From: a bacterium
GTDB taxonomy: Bacteria; Planctomycetota; UBA11346
Assembly: GCA_020049615.1 (NCBI GenBank)
Contig: JAIFKN010000005.1
Location: 1-5,586 of the forward strand
DNA: 5,586 nucleotides
Reading direction: 5' to 3'
This document shows, piece by piece, positions 1-5,586 of this stretch (the first letter of the stretch is position 1; each line of letters begins with the position of its first letter). The notes below the pieces were generated by a model. The model ran no database searches, was not told the DNA's origin, and saw nothing but the letters and a program-made list of their open reading frames with translations. The translations under genes were made by a program, and so were the position numbers.

Positions 1-2119
1 ACGGCGGGGTGTGCCCGACGACGTACTGGATGTCGGGCCAGAAGCCGATGTCGAGCATCTGGTCGGCCTCGTCGAGGATCAGCGCCTCGAGCTGGCTGAG
101 ATCCAGGGCGCGGCGCTTCATCAGGTCGATGACGCGGCCGGGGGTTCCGACGACGACGTGCGGACCGCGCTCCAGCGCGTTGAACTGCTCGTCCATCGGC
201 ACGCCGCCGTAGATCAGCGCACAACGGGCACCACTGGCGCCCGCCATCTTGACGAACTGCTCGTGCACCTGGCGGGCCAGCTCGCGCGTCGGCGCGAGGA
301 CCAGCACCACCGGGGGCGAGCCCTGCGGACGCTCGAGGCTGTACAGCCGCTGCAGCATGGGCAGGGCGAAGGCGCCGGTCTTGCCGGTACCGGTCTGGGC
401 CTGGCCGAGCACGTCCTTGCGTGCCAGCACATGCGGGATGCCCTCGACCTGGATCGGTGAGGGCTCGTTCCAGCCCATCGCGCCGAGATCGGCGAGGATC
501 TGGTCGTTCAGACCGAGGGCGCGGAAGCCCTCGGCCTTGGGACGGGCGGCGAGCTCGTCCGCGGTCTGCGGGGCGAGCGGCAGGCCCGGGGCGGCCTGGG
601 CCGATTCGCGGCCGTGGCGGCGGTGCGGGTCACGCCCCTGGGCGGGTGGCGGGACGGCAGGACGGGGCGGGAGGGATTCGCGGGCCTCGGCCCGTGTTCC
701 GTCCTCCGTGTCGCTGCCGCCAGCGTTGTCAGCCGGCGGAGTCGCCACGACCTCGACGGACTGCTGGATGGCGGCCGGCTGCACCACGACCACCGGCTGC
801 GGGGCCGGGGCGGGGACAGGCGCGGGAGCCTGGGCGACCGGAGCCGGTTCCGGCTGCGGCAGGGGCTGGCGGGCACCTTCGGCGATGCGTACCTGGGCCT
901 TCTTCAGCGGGAAGAGGTCACCACGGTCGCCACGCAGGCTGAAGCCCGGAGCGGCGATCTCGGCGATGTGTCCGGCAGGCACGGCGCCGGTGGCGATGGT
1001 GCCGAGGATGTGGTGGAAGTCCGGGTGCGGCAGGCCGACGCACGGGGTCGGGCTGACGCCGGCTTCGGCGAGCAGCTCGGCGATGCGCGCCTGGGCCCAG
1101 CTCGGGGTCTGCGGATCGCACAGTTCGATCAGGCCGCGGGAGAAGGTGCAGAGGCGGTCGAGCACGCTGCCGACGTGGCGCTGCGGACCGTCGAGGCGGG
1201 GACGGGCCGGCCGGTTCGGGTCGCGCTGCTGCTGGTCGCGCTGGCCGCGGTCGTCGCGCGGGCCGCGGTCGTCGCGGGGTCCGCGATCGTCACGACGGCC
1301 GTCGCGGGGACCACGGTCATCGCGGGGTCCACGATCGTCGCGGCGCCCGTCGCGCGGACCGCGGTCGTCGCGGCGCTGCTGGTCACGCGGGCCGCGATCA
1401 TCGCGGCGCTGGTCGCGCTGGCCGTCATCGCGGGACTGCTGCGGCTGGGCGTCGGCGGCAGGCTGCTCGCTGATCGCTGCCACTGCGGCCGTCACGTCCT
1501 CGGGTCCGTTGGCTGCGGGAGCGGCGGATGGAGCGGCGGACGGAGCGGCGCCGGGCGCCGCTGCCGGCTGGTCGAGATAGTTCTGCTGCTGGCCGTTGCT
1601 GCCGGGCTGCCCGTCGGGCAGGGGCTGGCCGTCCGGGCCACGACCACGGCCGCGGCCGCGGCCGCGGCGGCGGCGACGACGACGGCGACCGGGCTCGCCT
1701 TCTCCAGGCATGCCCTCGCCGGGCTGGCCGGGCTCAGCACCTTCGGGGCCGTCATCCGGCCCATCGTCGCCATCATCGGCTCCCTGGTCATCGCCTTCGA
1801 CGGCGGCCAGGGCGGAGGCGTCGAGTTCCTCGGGTTCGCTGGTGTTCGACGGAGCGGCTGGCTGAACCGCAGGCTGCGGCGCCACGGAGACCCCATCCCC
1901 GGCCGCGGATGCGGCCATGGCGACGGGTTGTGCTGTGTGGGAAACGGCGGCGGCTGCATCGGCAGCGGCCGGTTCGGCGGAGCGGACCTGGATGGCGGTC
2001 TGCAGCGCCTCGATCAGTTCTTCGCGGCCGAGTCGGCTGCGGTTGGAGATCTGGTGTTCGCCTGCAAGTTGACGCAAGTCCTTGATGGTCAACGAGGCAA
2101 GTTGCTCGGAGTCGTTCAT
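1..2119 (-). CDS. DEAD-box RNA helicase with long Rho_N / RG-rich / GrpE-like N-terminal extension (partial, C-terminus beyond left edge)
   Basis: An ATP-dependent RNA-remodelling enzyme of superfamily 2. From ATG at 2119 the frame stays open for 706 codons to the left edge with no stop. Helicase motifs are clear: Q motif (F532, PSPIQ 553-557), motif I AQTGTGKT 574-581, Ia PTRELA 610-615, a GG motif, Ib TPGR 659-662 and II DEAD 683-686. Motif III (SAT) and the second RecA domain lie outside the window. About 530 residues precede the core: a Rho_N-like head (about 3-45), an Ala/Pro-rich then Asp/Glu-rich stretch, Arg8 plus RG dipeptides (145-160), Arg/Asp/Gly repeats (230-300), a GrpE-like segment (316-415) and a Pro/Ala linker. 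Typical RhlE-type proteins start close to the Q motif, so this extension is exceptional. The start is supported by AGGGA five bases upstream and by the Rho_N match at residue 3. Family assignment is very sure; its RNA targets are unknown. Confidence 0.96.
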   Translation of the reverse strand, partial: MNDSEQLASLTIKDLRQLAGEHQISNRSRLGREELIEALQTAIQVRSAEPAAADAAAAVSHTAQPVAMAASAAGDGVSVAPQPAVQPAAPSNTSEPEELDASALAAVEGDDQGADDGDDGPDDGPEGAEPGQPGEGMPGEGEPGRRRRRRRRGRGRGRGRGPDGQPLPDGQPGSNGQQQNYLDQPAAAPGAAPSAAPSAAPAANGPEDVTAAVAAISEQPAADAQPQQSRDDGQRDQRRDDRGPRDQQRRDDRGPRDGRRDDRGPRDDRGPRDGRRDDRGPRDDRGPRDDRGQRDQQQRDPNRPARPRLDGPQRHVGSVLDRLCTFSRGLIELCDPQTPSWAQARIAELLAEAGVSPTPCVGLPHPDFHHILGTIATGAVPAGHIAEIAAPGFSLRGDRGDLFPLKKAQVRIAEGARQPLPQPEPAPVAQAPAPVPAPAPQPVVVVQPAAIQQSVEVVATPPADNAGGSDTEDGTRAEARESLPPRPAVPPPAQGRDPHRRHGRESAQAAPGLPLAPQTADELAARPKAEGFRALGLNDQILADLGAMGWNEPSPIQVEGIPHVLARKDVLGQAQTGTGKTGAFALPMLQRLYSLERPQGSPPVVLVLAPTRELARQVHEQFVKMAGASGARCALIYGGVPMDEQFNALERGPHVVVGTPGRVIDLMKRRALDLSQLEALILDEADQMLDIGFWPDIQYVVGHTPP
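875..1174 (-). other. GrpE-like segment embedded in the helicase extension
   Basis: Residues about 316-415 form the only folded-looking part of the extension. The order of landmarks matches the C-terminal half of GrpE, the nucleotide exchange factor of DnaK. First comes VGSVLDRL (GrpE: LLPVLDNLERAL), then a helix ending LLAEAGVSPTPCVG, then HPDFHHIL (GrpE: FDPNLHEAV), then VPAGHIAEIAAPGFSL (GrpE: pdGTVveVlqkGY.L), and finally LFPLKKAQVRIAEG (GrpE: LRPA.V.Va.G). The long N-terminal coiled coil of GrpE is absent, and the disordered repeat array stands in its place. I know of no standard helicase family with this module. The similarity is by eye, so the domain call is moderately sure and DnaK binding is only a hypothesis. 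Confidence 0.6.
1220..1432 (-). repeat. Arg/Asp/Gly tandem repeat array (DDRGPRD units) in the helicase
   Basis: Residues about 230-300 hold six exact copies of DDRGPR and one DDRGQR, arranged in 30-base (DDRGPRDGRR-type) and 18-base (DDRGPR) periods, with QRDQ-type degenerate units at both ends. Matching nucleotide repeats such as gcgcgggccgcggtcgtc are visible, so the array probably arose by recent slippage or unequal exchange. The peptide is highly charged and certainly disordered. By analogy with RGG-type regions it may bind RNA or promote condensation; this is inferred. Confidence 0.9.
1637..1690 (-). repeat. Arg8 and Arg-Gly dipeptide tract in the helicase
   Basis: Residues 145-152 are eight consecutive arginines, followed by a run of RG dipeptides to about residue 161. 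The arginine codons are mostly CGC and CGT, and the RG part is encoded by alternating CGC/GGC, which gives a near-palindromic GC run on the DNA. It follows directly on an Asp/Glu/Gly-rich stretch (about residues 95-143), so the extension switches sharply from acidic to basic. RG-rich tails in RNA helicases commonly bind RNA without sequence specificity; that role is inferred here. Confidence 0.85.
1985..2113 (-). other. Rho_N-like domain at the helicase N-terminus
   Basis: Residues 3-45 contain SLTIKDLRQLAGEHQI followed by SRLGREELIEAL. This fits the helix-extended-loop-helix pattern of the Rho termination factor N-terminal domain (L..L..LA...gI....l.k.eLI.al). In Rho this small domain sits ahead of the RNA-binding domain, and similar SAP-like modules bind nucleic acid. 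An RNA- or DNA-binding role in the helicase is an inference. The match rests on pattern only. Confidence 0.75.
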
Positions 2120-2124
2120 GTGAA

Positions 2125-2129
2125 TCCCT
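2125..2129 (-). promoter_or_regulatory. Ribosome binding site of the helicase gene
   Basis: Read on the minus strand, AGGGA lies five bases before the ATG at 2119. This is a good Shine-Dalgarno match. It fixes the start that places the Rho_N-like domain at the very N-terminus. Confidence 0.7.
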
Positions 2130-2174
2130 GGTTGTCAAAGCGGGGCGCTGCAGCCCTCCGGCCGCGCGCCACCC

Positions 2175-2186
2175 GGTCGGCCGACC
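2175..2186. repeat. Perfect 12-bp palindrome GGTCGGCCGACC upstream of the helicase
   Basis: All 12 bases are self-complementary, centred about 60 bp before the helicase start. It could be an operator half-site pair or the stem of a structured leader. Short GC-rich palindromes also arise by chance at this base composition, so a function is unproven. Confidence 0.4.
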
Positions 2187-2244
2187 ACGCGCACGCTGCG
2201 CAGGGTCCTGGCCGAAAGGATGCGGGATCAGACGGACCCGGGTG

Positions 2245-2272
2245 CGAATAGCAAGCGCGAGGCCGCGATCAA
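2245..2272 (-). promoter_or_regulatory. Weak candidate sigma70-type promoter for the helicase gene
   Basis: On the minus strand TTGATC (2267-2272) and TATTCG (2245-2250) are separated by 16 bases. The -35 is a good match and the -10 is poor. The -35 overlaps the hcp stop codon, and the element would give a leader of roughly 115 bases. The only other TTGACA (about 2132-2137) is too close to the ATG to serve. Confidence 0.2.
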
Positions 2273-2727
2273 CCCCACTCGTCGGCAGCCATCGTCTTGG
2301 CCCCCCGATGCTCCCATTCGATGCGCCGATAGGTCAGATCGAACTCTTCGGTGAGGTTGCCCGCCGCGGCCCCCTCCGCCAGGACCAGGCGGTGGCCGCT
2401 GACCGTCGCGTCGAGGAGCTTCACGGTGAAGGTCACCTCCTCAGCGCCGCCCTCGACCACGCTGACGAACTCGCACAGCACCGAGCGCAGCACCTCGCCG
2501 GTGCAGGCGGCCTGGGCCAGTTGCGGGGTCGCGGGGCCGACATCCTTGCGCAGGGTCAGCGGCTGATGCTGGGCCTTGCCGGCTGAAGCCGAGGCGGAGC
2601 TGTCGCGTAGCGAGCGCACCGCCGAGGCGAACGAGCGAGCCCAGACGATGCCCTGCCGCCCATCGCCGACCTCGCCACGCAGGCGTCCGCGCTGACCTTC
2701 GAGTGTGACGCGCAGGCGCCAGATCAC
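2269..2727 (-). CDS. hcp: Type VI secretion tube protein Hcp (TssD) homologue
   Basis: A 152-residue protein. Hcp forms hexameric rings that stack into the inner tube of the T6SS and is expelled with the spike. Residues 54-78 (HQPLTLRKDVGPATPQL then ACTGE) match the Hcp pattern 'p..ltK..DkaTP.L..A...ge'. VTFTVKLLDATVSG (98-111) matches the 'y...L.dA.Vs' strand. EEFDLTYRRIEWEH (127-140) and the closing ADEW (148-151) match the 'E.vsf.Y.kI.W ... dW' ending. Canonical Hcp is about 160-170 residues, so this one is slightly short, and its N-terminus lacks the usual 'FLKIdGIkGes' signature. I chose the GTG at 2727: it overlaps the tssM stop as GTGA, has GAGG seven bases upstream and gives an Hcp-like length. 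The frame stays open upstream to about 2973, but that part only shadows tssM. No signal peptide is seen, as expected for Hcp. Confidence 0.85.
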   Translation of the reverse strand: MIWRLRVTLEGQRGRLRGEVGDGRQGIVWARSFASAVRSLRDSSASASAGKAQHQPLTLRKDVGPATPQLAQAACTGEVLRSVLCEFVSVVEGGAEEVTFTVKLLDATVSGHRLVLAEGAAAGNLTEEFDLTYRRIEWEHRGAKTMAADEWG

Positions 2728-5586
2728 GGTGCCGCCTCGGCGACGATGCCCTCGGGAATGGCGAAGCCGGTCAGCAGATCGCCAGCCACCGCTTCGCCAA
2801 GCTGACGGCCTTCGAGCTGGGCCTGGGCCCGCCACACCACCGTGCCGCCGGCGGCACTGCCATCGAAGGGCCAAGTCAGGGTCCAGCCGCCATCGCTGGC
2901 AGCGCGCGGACTTCCGGCACGCAGCAGGCGCAGCCAGCCCCAGTCGCGACCGGCGAACTCCAGGGTCTTCCATTCGCCCGTCACCACCCGCACCGCCACC
3001 TTCGCTCCGCCCGGCTCGCCCTGGCGCAGGACCAGTTCAAAGCGTGCATCCGGGCGGTCGTAGAGCTTCGCAGTCTGCGCGCCGACCCCGAGGGCGAGGT
3101 CGGTGACCCCCTCGCGCTGCACCAGGGTGACATGGCAGGGGGCGACCACCTGCTCGCCGCCGCCGACGAAGAACCCGTCGCGGATGGCGGCGGCGCGCAC
3201 CGACATGTCCTGATAGGCCCGCGACAGGCTCAGCGCTGGATGGCCGGCTACCGGCTGCGCGCGTAGGCGTTCGATCGGCGCCATCGCGGCCCACAGCGCG
3301 CCGCTGCGCGGATTGGCGAAGGCGGCGAAGCGGCTGAGCGGCACCTCGTCGGTCTGCTCGGCGAAGGGGAAGCGCCCGGCGCAGTCGCGTCGCCAGGTCG
3401 GCACCACCTGGCCACGCCAGGTCTGCTCCAGTTCGCCGCCGACGCAGCGGTCGAGCGGCTGCCACAGGCCATGCACCACGCCGGCCAGTCCGCCACGCAG
3501 GGCTTCGCGCAGATCATCCGGCTGCACCTCGGCCAACCGGGTGCCGGCGGCGGCGCAGACCTCGTCGAAGCGTCTGGCCAGGGCCTGCACCCGTTCGAGA
3601 TCCGCGGTGCGACGTCCGTCGGTTGTGACGGCGAGGAAGCCTTCGACGTCGCGGCGCAGTTCGAGCAGCGGGTCGAGGGCCGGCCGGGCCCACGGCGCCC
3701 GCGCGGCGCCACTGAGCGAGGCCAGGGCCGACGGTGGATCGAGCTCGTCGAGGGCCCGCCGCACCAGCATAGGCCACGGCGAGGCCGGTCCTGCGGCCTC
3801 GGTGATGCGTCCGGGCAGTCCCGCGAGGTCGCTGGCCGGCACCACCCGGCTGGAGGCGATGACCGCCAGCCAGGCGCGACGGTGCTCGGCGCGGAAGCGC
3901 TCGCCCAGGCGACGGCTGATCCCAGCGCGATCGAGATTGATCGAGAGTCCGGCGAGGGTGCGCTCAAGGGCGACCGACTTCTCCTCGACCAGGCCGGCGA
4001 CGACCTCGTCCCAGGCCCGGCGGGTGAGGACGGCGTCGGGCTGCGGTCCGGGCACGATCACCCCGACCGAGGCGGTGGCCGCGACCGCGGTCTGGCCGCG
4101 GGCCTGGCGCAGGATCTCGTCCCAGCCCTGGCGGATCCACAGCGATTCGCCGAGATCGCGGGCCGTCGCCTCGGCCAGCTGCCGATCGACCGGCAGGCGG
4201 GCCAGCCCATGCGGCAGGAGCTCCCGCGCGAGGCGTTCGAGCTGGCGCCGCGCCAGCACCTCGGTCGGCCAGTCGAGCCTGGCTCCGGCCCCCTCCAGGG
4301 CGAGGAACCAGCGCCGACCGGCGGTCAGCTCGCGATCGAGCACCTCGGCCTCGGCCGGCACCGCCCCGGCCAGCATCTGATAGGCGCGGAAGGCGTCATA
4401 GAGGCGGTCGGTGTCGACCTGCGGCGCGGCGCGCAGCTGGGCGATGGCGGCGCCCAGCTCGCGCACGGCGCGTTCGGCGCAGAGGTCGCCGAGCCGGCGG
4501 GCATAGAGCCCGGCAGCAGCATTCAGCGCCGGCCGGGCGGCGGAGGATCCGCCGGCGGCGAGACGGGCGGTGGCGGCACCGAGCCGGTCGATGGCGTCGA
4601 GATTGCGCGGCGCGTCCTGCGGATGCAGCCGCTCGACCGCCAGCACCTCGGCCGCCGTCGTGCGCACCTCGGCGAGCTGGGCGCTGGTGCGCCAGGCGCC
4701 GACCGCCAGCCACACCGCCATGATGGCGGCGGCAGCCGGGACCAGGCGCGTGGCGACGAAGCCCAACCGGCGATGCAGGCGTCGGCGGTCGCGGGTCGGA
4801 CGGGCGAGGTCGCGGTCGGCGGGCAGCACGCGCGACAGCAGGGCATGGGCGAAATGCCCGCTGCCGCCGGTCGAGGGCGCGGCGCGACCCTGGCCGAGAT
4901 AGACGCTGCGTTCGAGATCGGTGCGCTCGCCGCGCATGGTCGGCGGCGGCGCGGCCGGCACGGCGCGGTGGCAGCTGGTCAGATAGACGCCACGCAGCAG
5001 GCAGCCGTCGCGTCCCGGCCGTGCCAGCTGGGACAGCAGATCGCCGACCGGCTGGTTGAGTCCTTCGAGCTGGCCGGGGAACTGGAACAGCTTGCGGGCG
5101 GCCTCGCCGTCGCGCGCCCGCATCAGCCCGAGGGGCCGGCGGTCGCGCAGGGCGGCAACCAGCGCGGCATGCTTGGCCTGCCAGGCCGGCGCCAGGGCCT
5201 CGGGCAGCGGCCACGCCAGGGTCGTACCGAGCACCTGCTGGCGTTCGACCTCGGCCAGGCCGGCGAAGAAGTCCTTGTAGCCGCCGATGTGGTCGGCCTT
5301 GGTCAGGACGAGATAGAGCGGCGGGTTGCGCCCGAGGGCCTGGGCCAGCTCGACGCCGCGCTCGTGCAGGGCCGAGGCGGTGGCGGCGATCCAGGCCGGG
5401 CCGCGGCGGAGGAGGTCCGACAGCGGCACGCAGGCGATGACGCCGGCCACCGCCACCTGCCGGCGGTCGCCGCGCAGCAGGCCGAGCCAGGCGGTCCACC
5501 CCGGATGCGCCGCGGCGCCGTCGCTCCAGGCGCCGGGCAGCTCGATCAGGCAGCCGCCGTCGTGGCGCCAGGCGCGCGGCACGCCG
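2724..5586 (-). CDS. tssM: Type VI secretion membrane-complex protein TssM (IcmF family), partial, N-terminus beyond right edge
   Basis: TssM joins TssJ and TssL in the envelope-spanning T6SS complex. About 953 codons are visible to the TGA at 2724. The frame continues through the right edge; a GTG at 5582 lies mid-domain and is not the true start. Residues are numbered from that GTG. LIELPG (12-17) occupies the LIDTAG place of the GTPase-like domain, followed by the W..fL.lL..dR and GVIACVPLSDLL stretch. LVLTKAD (91-97) is the nucleotide-specificity motif. A basic stretch, then a membrane helix (about 275-297), marks the passage to the periplasm. Family marks follow: TRRAW (520-524), GRFPFAEQ...EVPLSRFAAF (736-755), IRDGFFVGGG (800-809) and WGWLRLL (881-887) in the C-terminal beta-domain. 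Full TssM is typically 1,100-1,200 residues, so some 150-250 are missing. The gene overlaps hcp by four bases. Confidence 0.95.
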   Translation of the reverse strand, partial: GVPRAWRHDGGCLIELPGAWSDGAAAHPGWTAWLGLLRGDRRQVAVAGVIACVPLSDLLRRGPAWIAATASALHERGVELAQALGRNPPLYLVLTKADHIGGYKDFFAGLAEVERQQVLGTTLAWPLPEALAPAWQAKHAALVAALRDRRPLGLMRARDGEAARKLFQFPGQLEGLNQPVGDLLSQLARPGRDGCLLRGVYLTSCHRAVPAAPPPTMRGERTDLERSVYLGQGRAAPSTGGSGHFAHALLSRVLPADRDLARPTRDRRRLHRRLGFVATRLVPAAAAIMAVWLAVGAWRTSAQLAEVRTTAAEVLAVERLHPQDAPRNLDAIDRLGAATARLAAGGSSAARPALNAAAGLYARRLGDLCAERAVRELGAAIAQLRAAPQVDTDRLYDAFRAYQMLAGAVPAEAEVLDRELTAGRRWFLALEGAGARLDWPTEVLARRQLERLARELLPHGLARLPVDRQLAEATARDLGESLWIRQGWDEILRQARGQTAVAATASVGVIVPGPQPDAVLTRRAWDEVVAGLVEEKSVALERTLAGLSINLDRAGISRRLGERFRAEHRRAWLAVIASSRVVPASDLAGLPGRITEAAGPASPWPMLVRRALDELDPPSALASLSGAARAPWARPALDPLLELRRDVEGFLAVTTDGRRTADLERVQALARRFDEVCAAAGTRLAEVQPDDLREALRGGLAGVVHGLWQPLDRCVGGELEQTWRGQVVPTWRRDCAGRFPFAEQTDEVPLSRFAAFANPRSGALWAAMAPIERLRAQPVAGHPALSLSRAYQDMSVRAAAIRDGFFVGGGEQVVAPCHVTLVQREGVTDLALGVGAQTAKLYDRPDARFELVLRQGEPGGAKVAVRVVTGEWKTLEFAGRDWGWLRLLRAGSPRAASDGGWTLTWPFDGSAAGGTVVWRAQAQLEGRQLGEAVAGDLLTGFAIPEGIVAEAAP
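2735..2738 (-). promoter_or_regulatory. Ribosome binding site of hcp, inside the end of tssM
   Basis: GAGG on the minus strand lies seven bases before the GTG at 2727 and within the last codons of tssM. It supports the short start and suggests that hcp is translated by ribosomes finishing tssM. Confidence 0.5.
4692..4760 (-). other. Third transmembrane helix of TssM
   Basis: Residues about 275-297 (from F275 to W297) form a hydrophobic Ala/Val/Leu stretch, preceded by an arginine-rich segment (RDRRRLHRRL). By the positive-inside rule the arginine-rich N-terminal side faces the cytoplasm and the large C-terminal part the periplasm, which is the known TssM topology. No other hydrophobic helix of this length was seen in the visible part. 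Confidence 0.8.

Larger units (their letters stand above)
2120..2268 (-). other. Intergenic leader between hcp and the helicase gene
   Basis: These 149 bases carry no convincing gene. They contain a perfect 12-bp palindrome (2175-2186), enclosed by GCGCG/CGCGC arms (2164-2168 and 2188-2192). A short hairpin GCGCA-loop-TGCGC lies at 2189-2201, a GGGTCC/GGACCC inverted pair at 2203-2208 and 2234-2239, and an ACCCGGGT palindrome at 2236-2243. None is followed by a T-run on the minus strand, so no intrinsic terminator for hcp can be called. Read-through or Rho-dependent termination is possible. Confidence 0.6.

Noticed and set aside
1220..1432. Possible CRISPR-like repeat array
   Set aside because: The repeats are in frame inside a protein, have irregular 18/30-base periods, and show no unique spacers.
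2132..2137. TTGACA on the minus strand as a -35 box for the helicase
   Set aside because: It lies only about 12 bases before the ATG, so the -10 and transcript start would fall inside the coding region.
2203..2239. GGGTCC/GGACCC inverted pair as a terminator for hcp
   Set aside because: The stem is six bases with a 25-base loop and no T-run follows on the minus strand.
614..2251. A 545-codon plus-strand open frame across the helicase gene, and a 443-codon one at 249-1580
   Set aside because: Both are antisense shadows in GC-rich DNA. Their translations are low-complexity mirrors of the Arg/Asp and Ala/Pro repeats, with no domain match, while the minus-strand frame shows a full set of helicase motifs.
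2728..2973. Upstream extension of the hcp frame to a start near 2973
   Set aside because: It overlaps tssM by about 250 bases, gives Arg-rich shadow-like sequence and makes the protein too long for Hcp. The GTG at 2727 with its GAGG fits better.
3313..4380. A 355-codon plus-strand frame opposite tssM
   Set aside because: Ser/Arg/Ala-rich shadow of tssM with no recognisable domain or ribosome binding site.
4396..5499. A 367-codon minus-strand frame overlapping tssM in another phase
   Set aside because: Arg/Pro-rich frame-shifted reading of tssM, without any family features.

Overview
The window is about 70% GC. It holds three genes, all on the minus strand; on that strand their order is tssM, hcp, helicase. 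Two of them run off the ends of the window. The base composition, the type VI secretion genes and the envelope topology of TssM point to a high-GC Gram-negative bacterium. The long low-complexity extension of the helicase and its Rho_N head would suit Planctomycetota or a similar deep-branching phylum, but the taxon cannot be fixed from this sequence.

Right part (2724-5586): most of a TssM/IcmF protein, the inner-membrane scaffold of a type VI secretion system (T6SS). The first two membrane helices and the P-loop lie beyond the right edge. What remains is the end of the cytoplasmic GTPase-like domain, the third membrane helix, the periplasmic region and the C-terminal beta-domain. Its stop codon overlaps the GTG start of a 152-residue Hcp (TssD) tube-protein homologue (2269-2727). 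The two are therefore almost certainly co-transcribed and probably translationally coupled: one anchors the T6SS membrane complex and the other builds the expelled tube.

Middle (2120-2268): a 149-bp gap with a 12-bp perfect palindrome, other GC-rich inverted repeats, a weak candidate promoter and a clear ribosome binding site for the next gene. No T-tract terminator is visible.

Left part (1-2119): the first 706 codons of an unusual DEAD-box RNA helicase, which is open to the left edge. Its order of parts is a Rho_N-like head, an Ala/Pro-rich and then acidic stretch, an Arg8/RG tract, an Arg-Asp-Gly repeat array, a folded segment that resembles the C-terminal half of the co-chaperone GrpE, a Pro/Ala linker, and the first RecA-like helicase domain through motif II (DEAD). 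The GrpE-like insert in an RNA helicase is the most unusual observation here. The helicase has its own leader and is probably not part of the secretion machinery.
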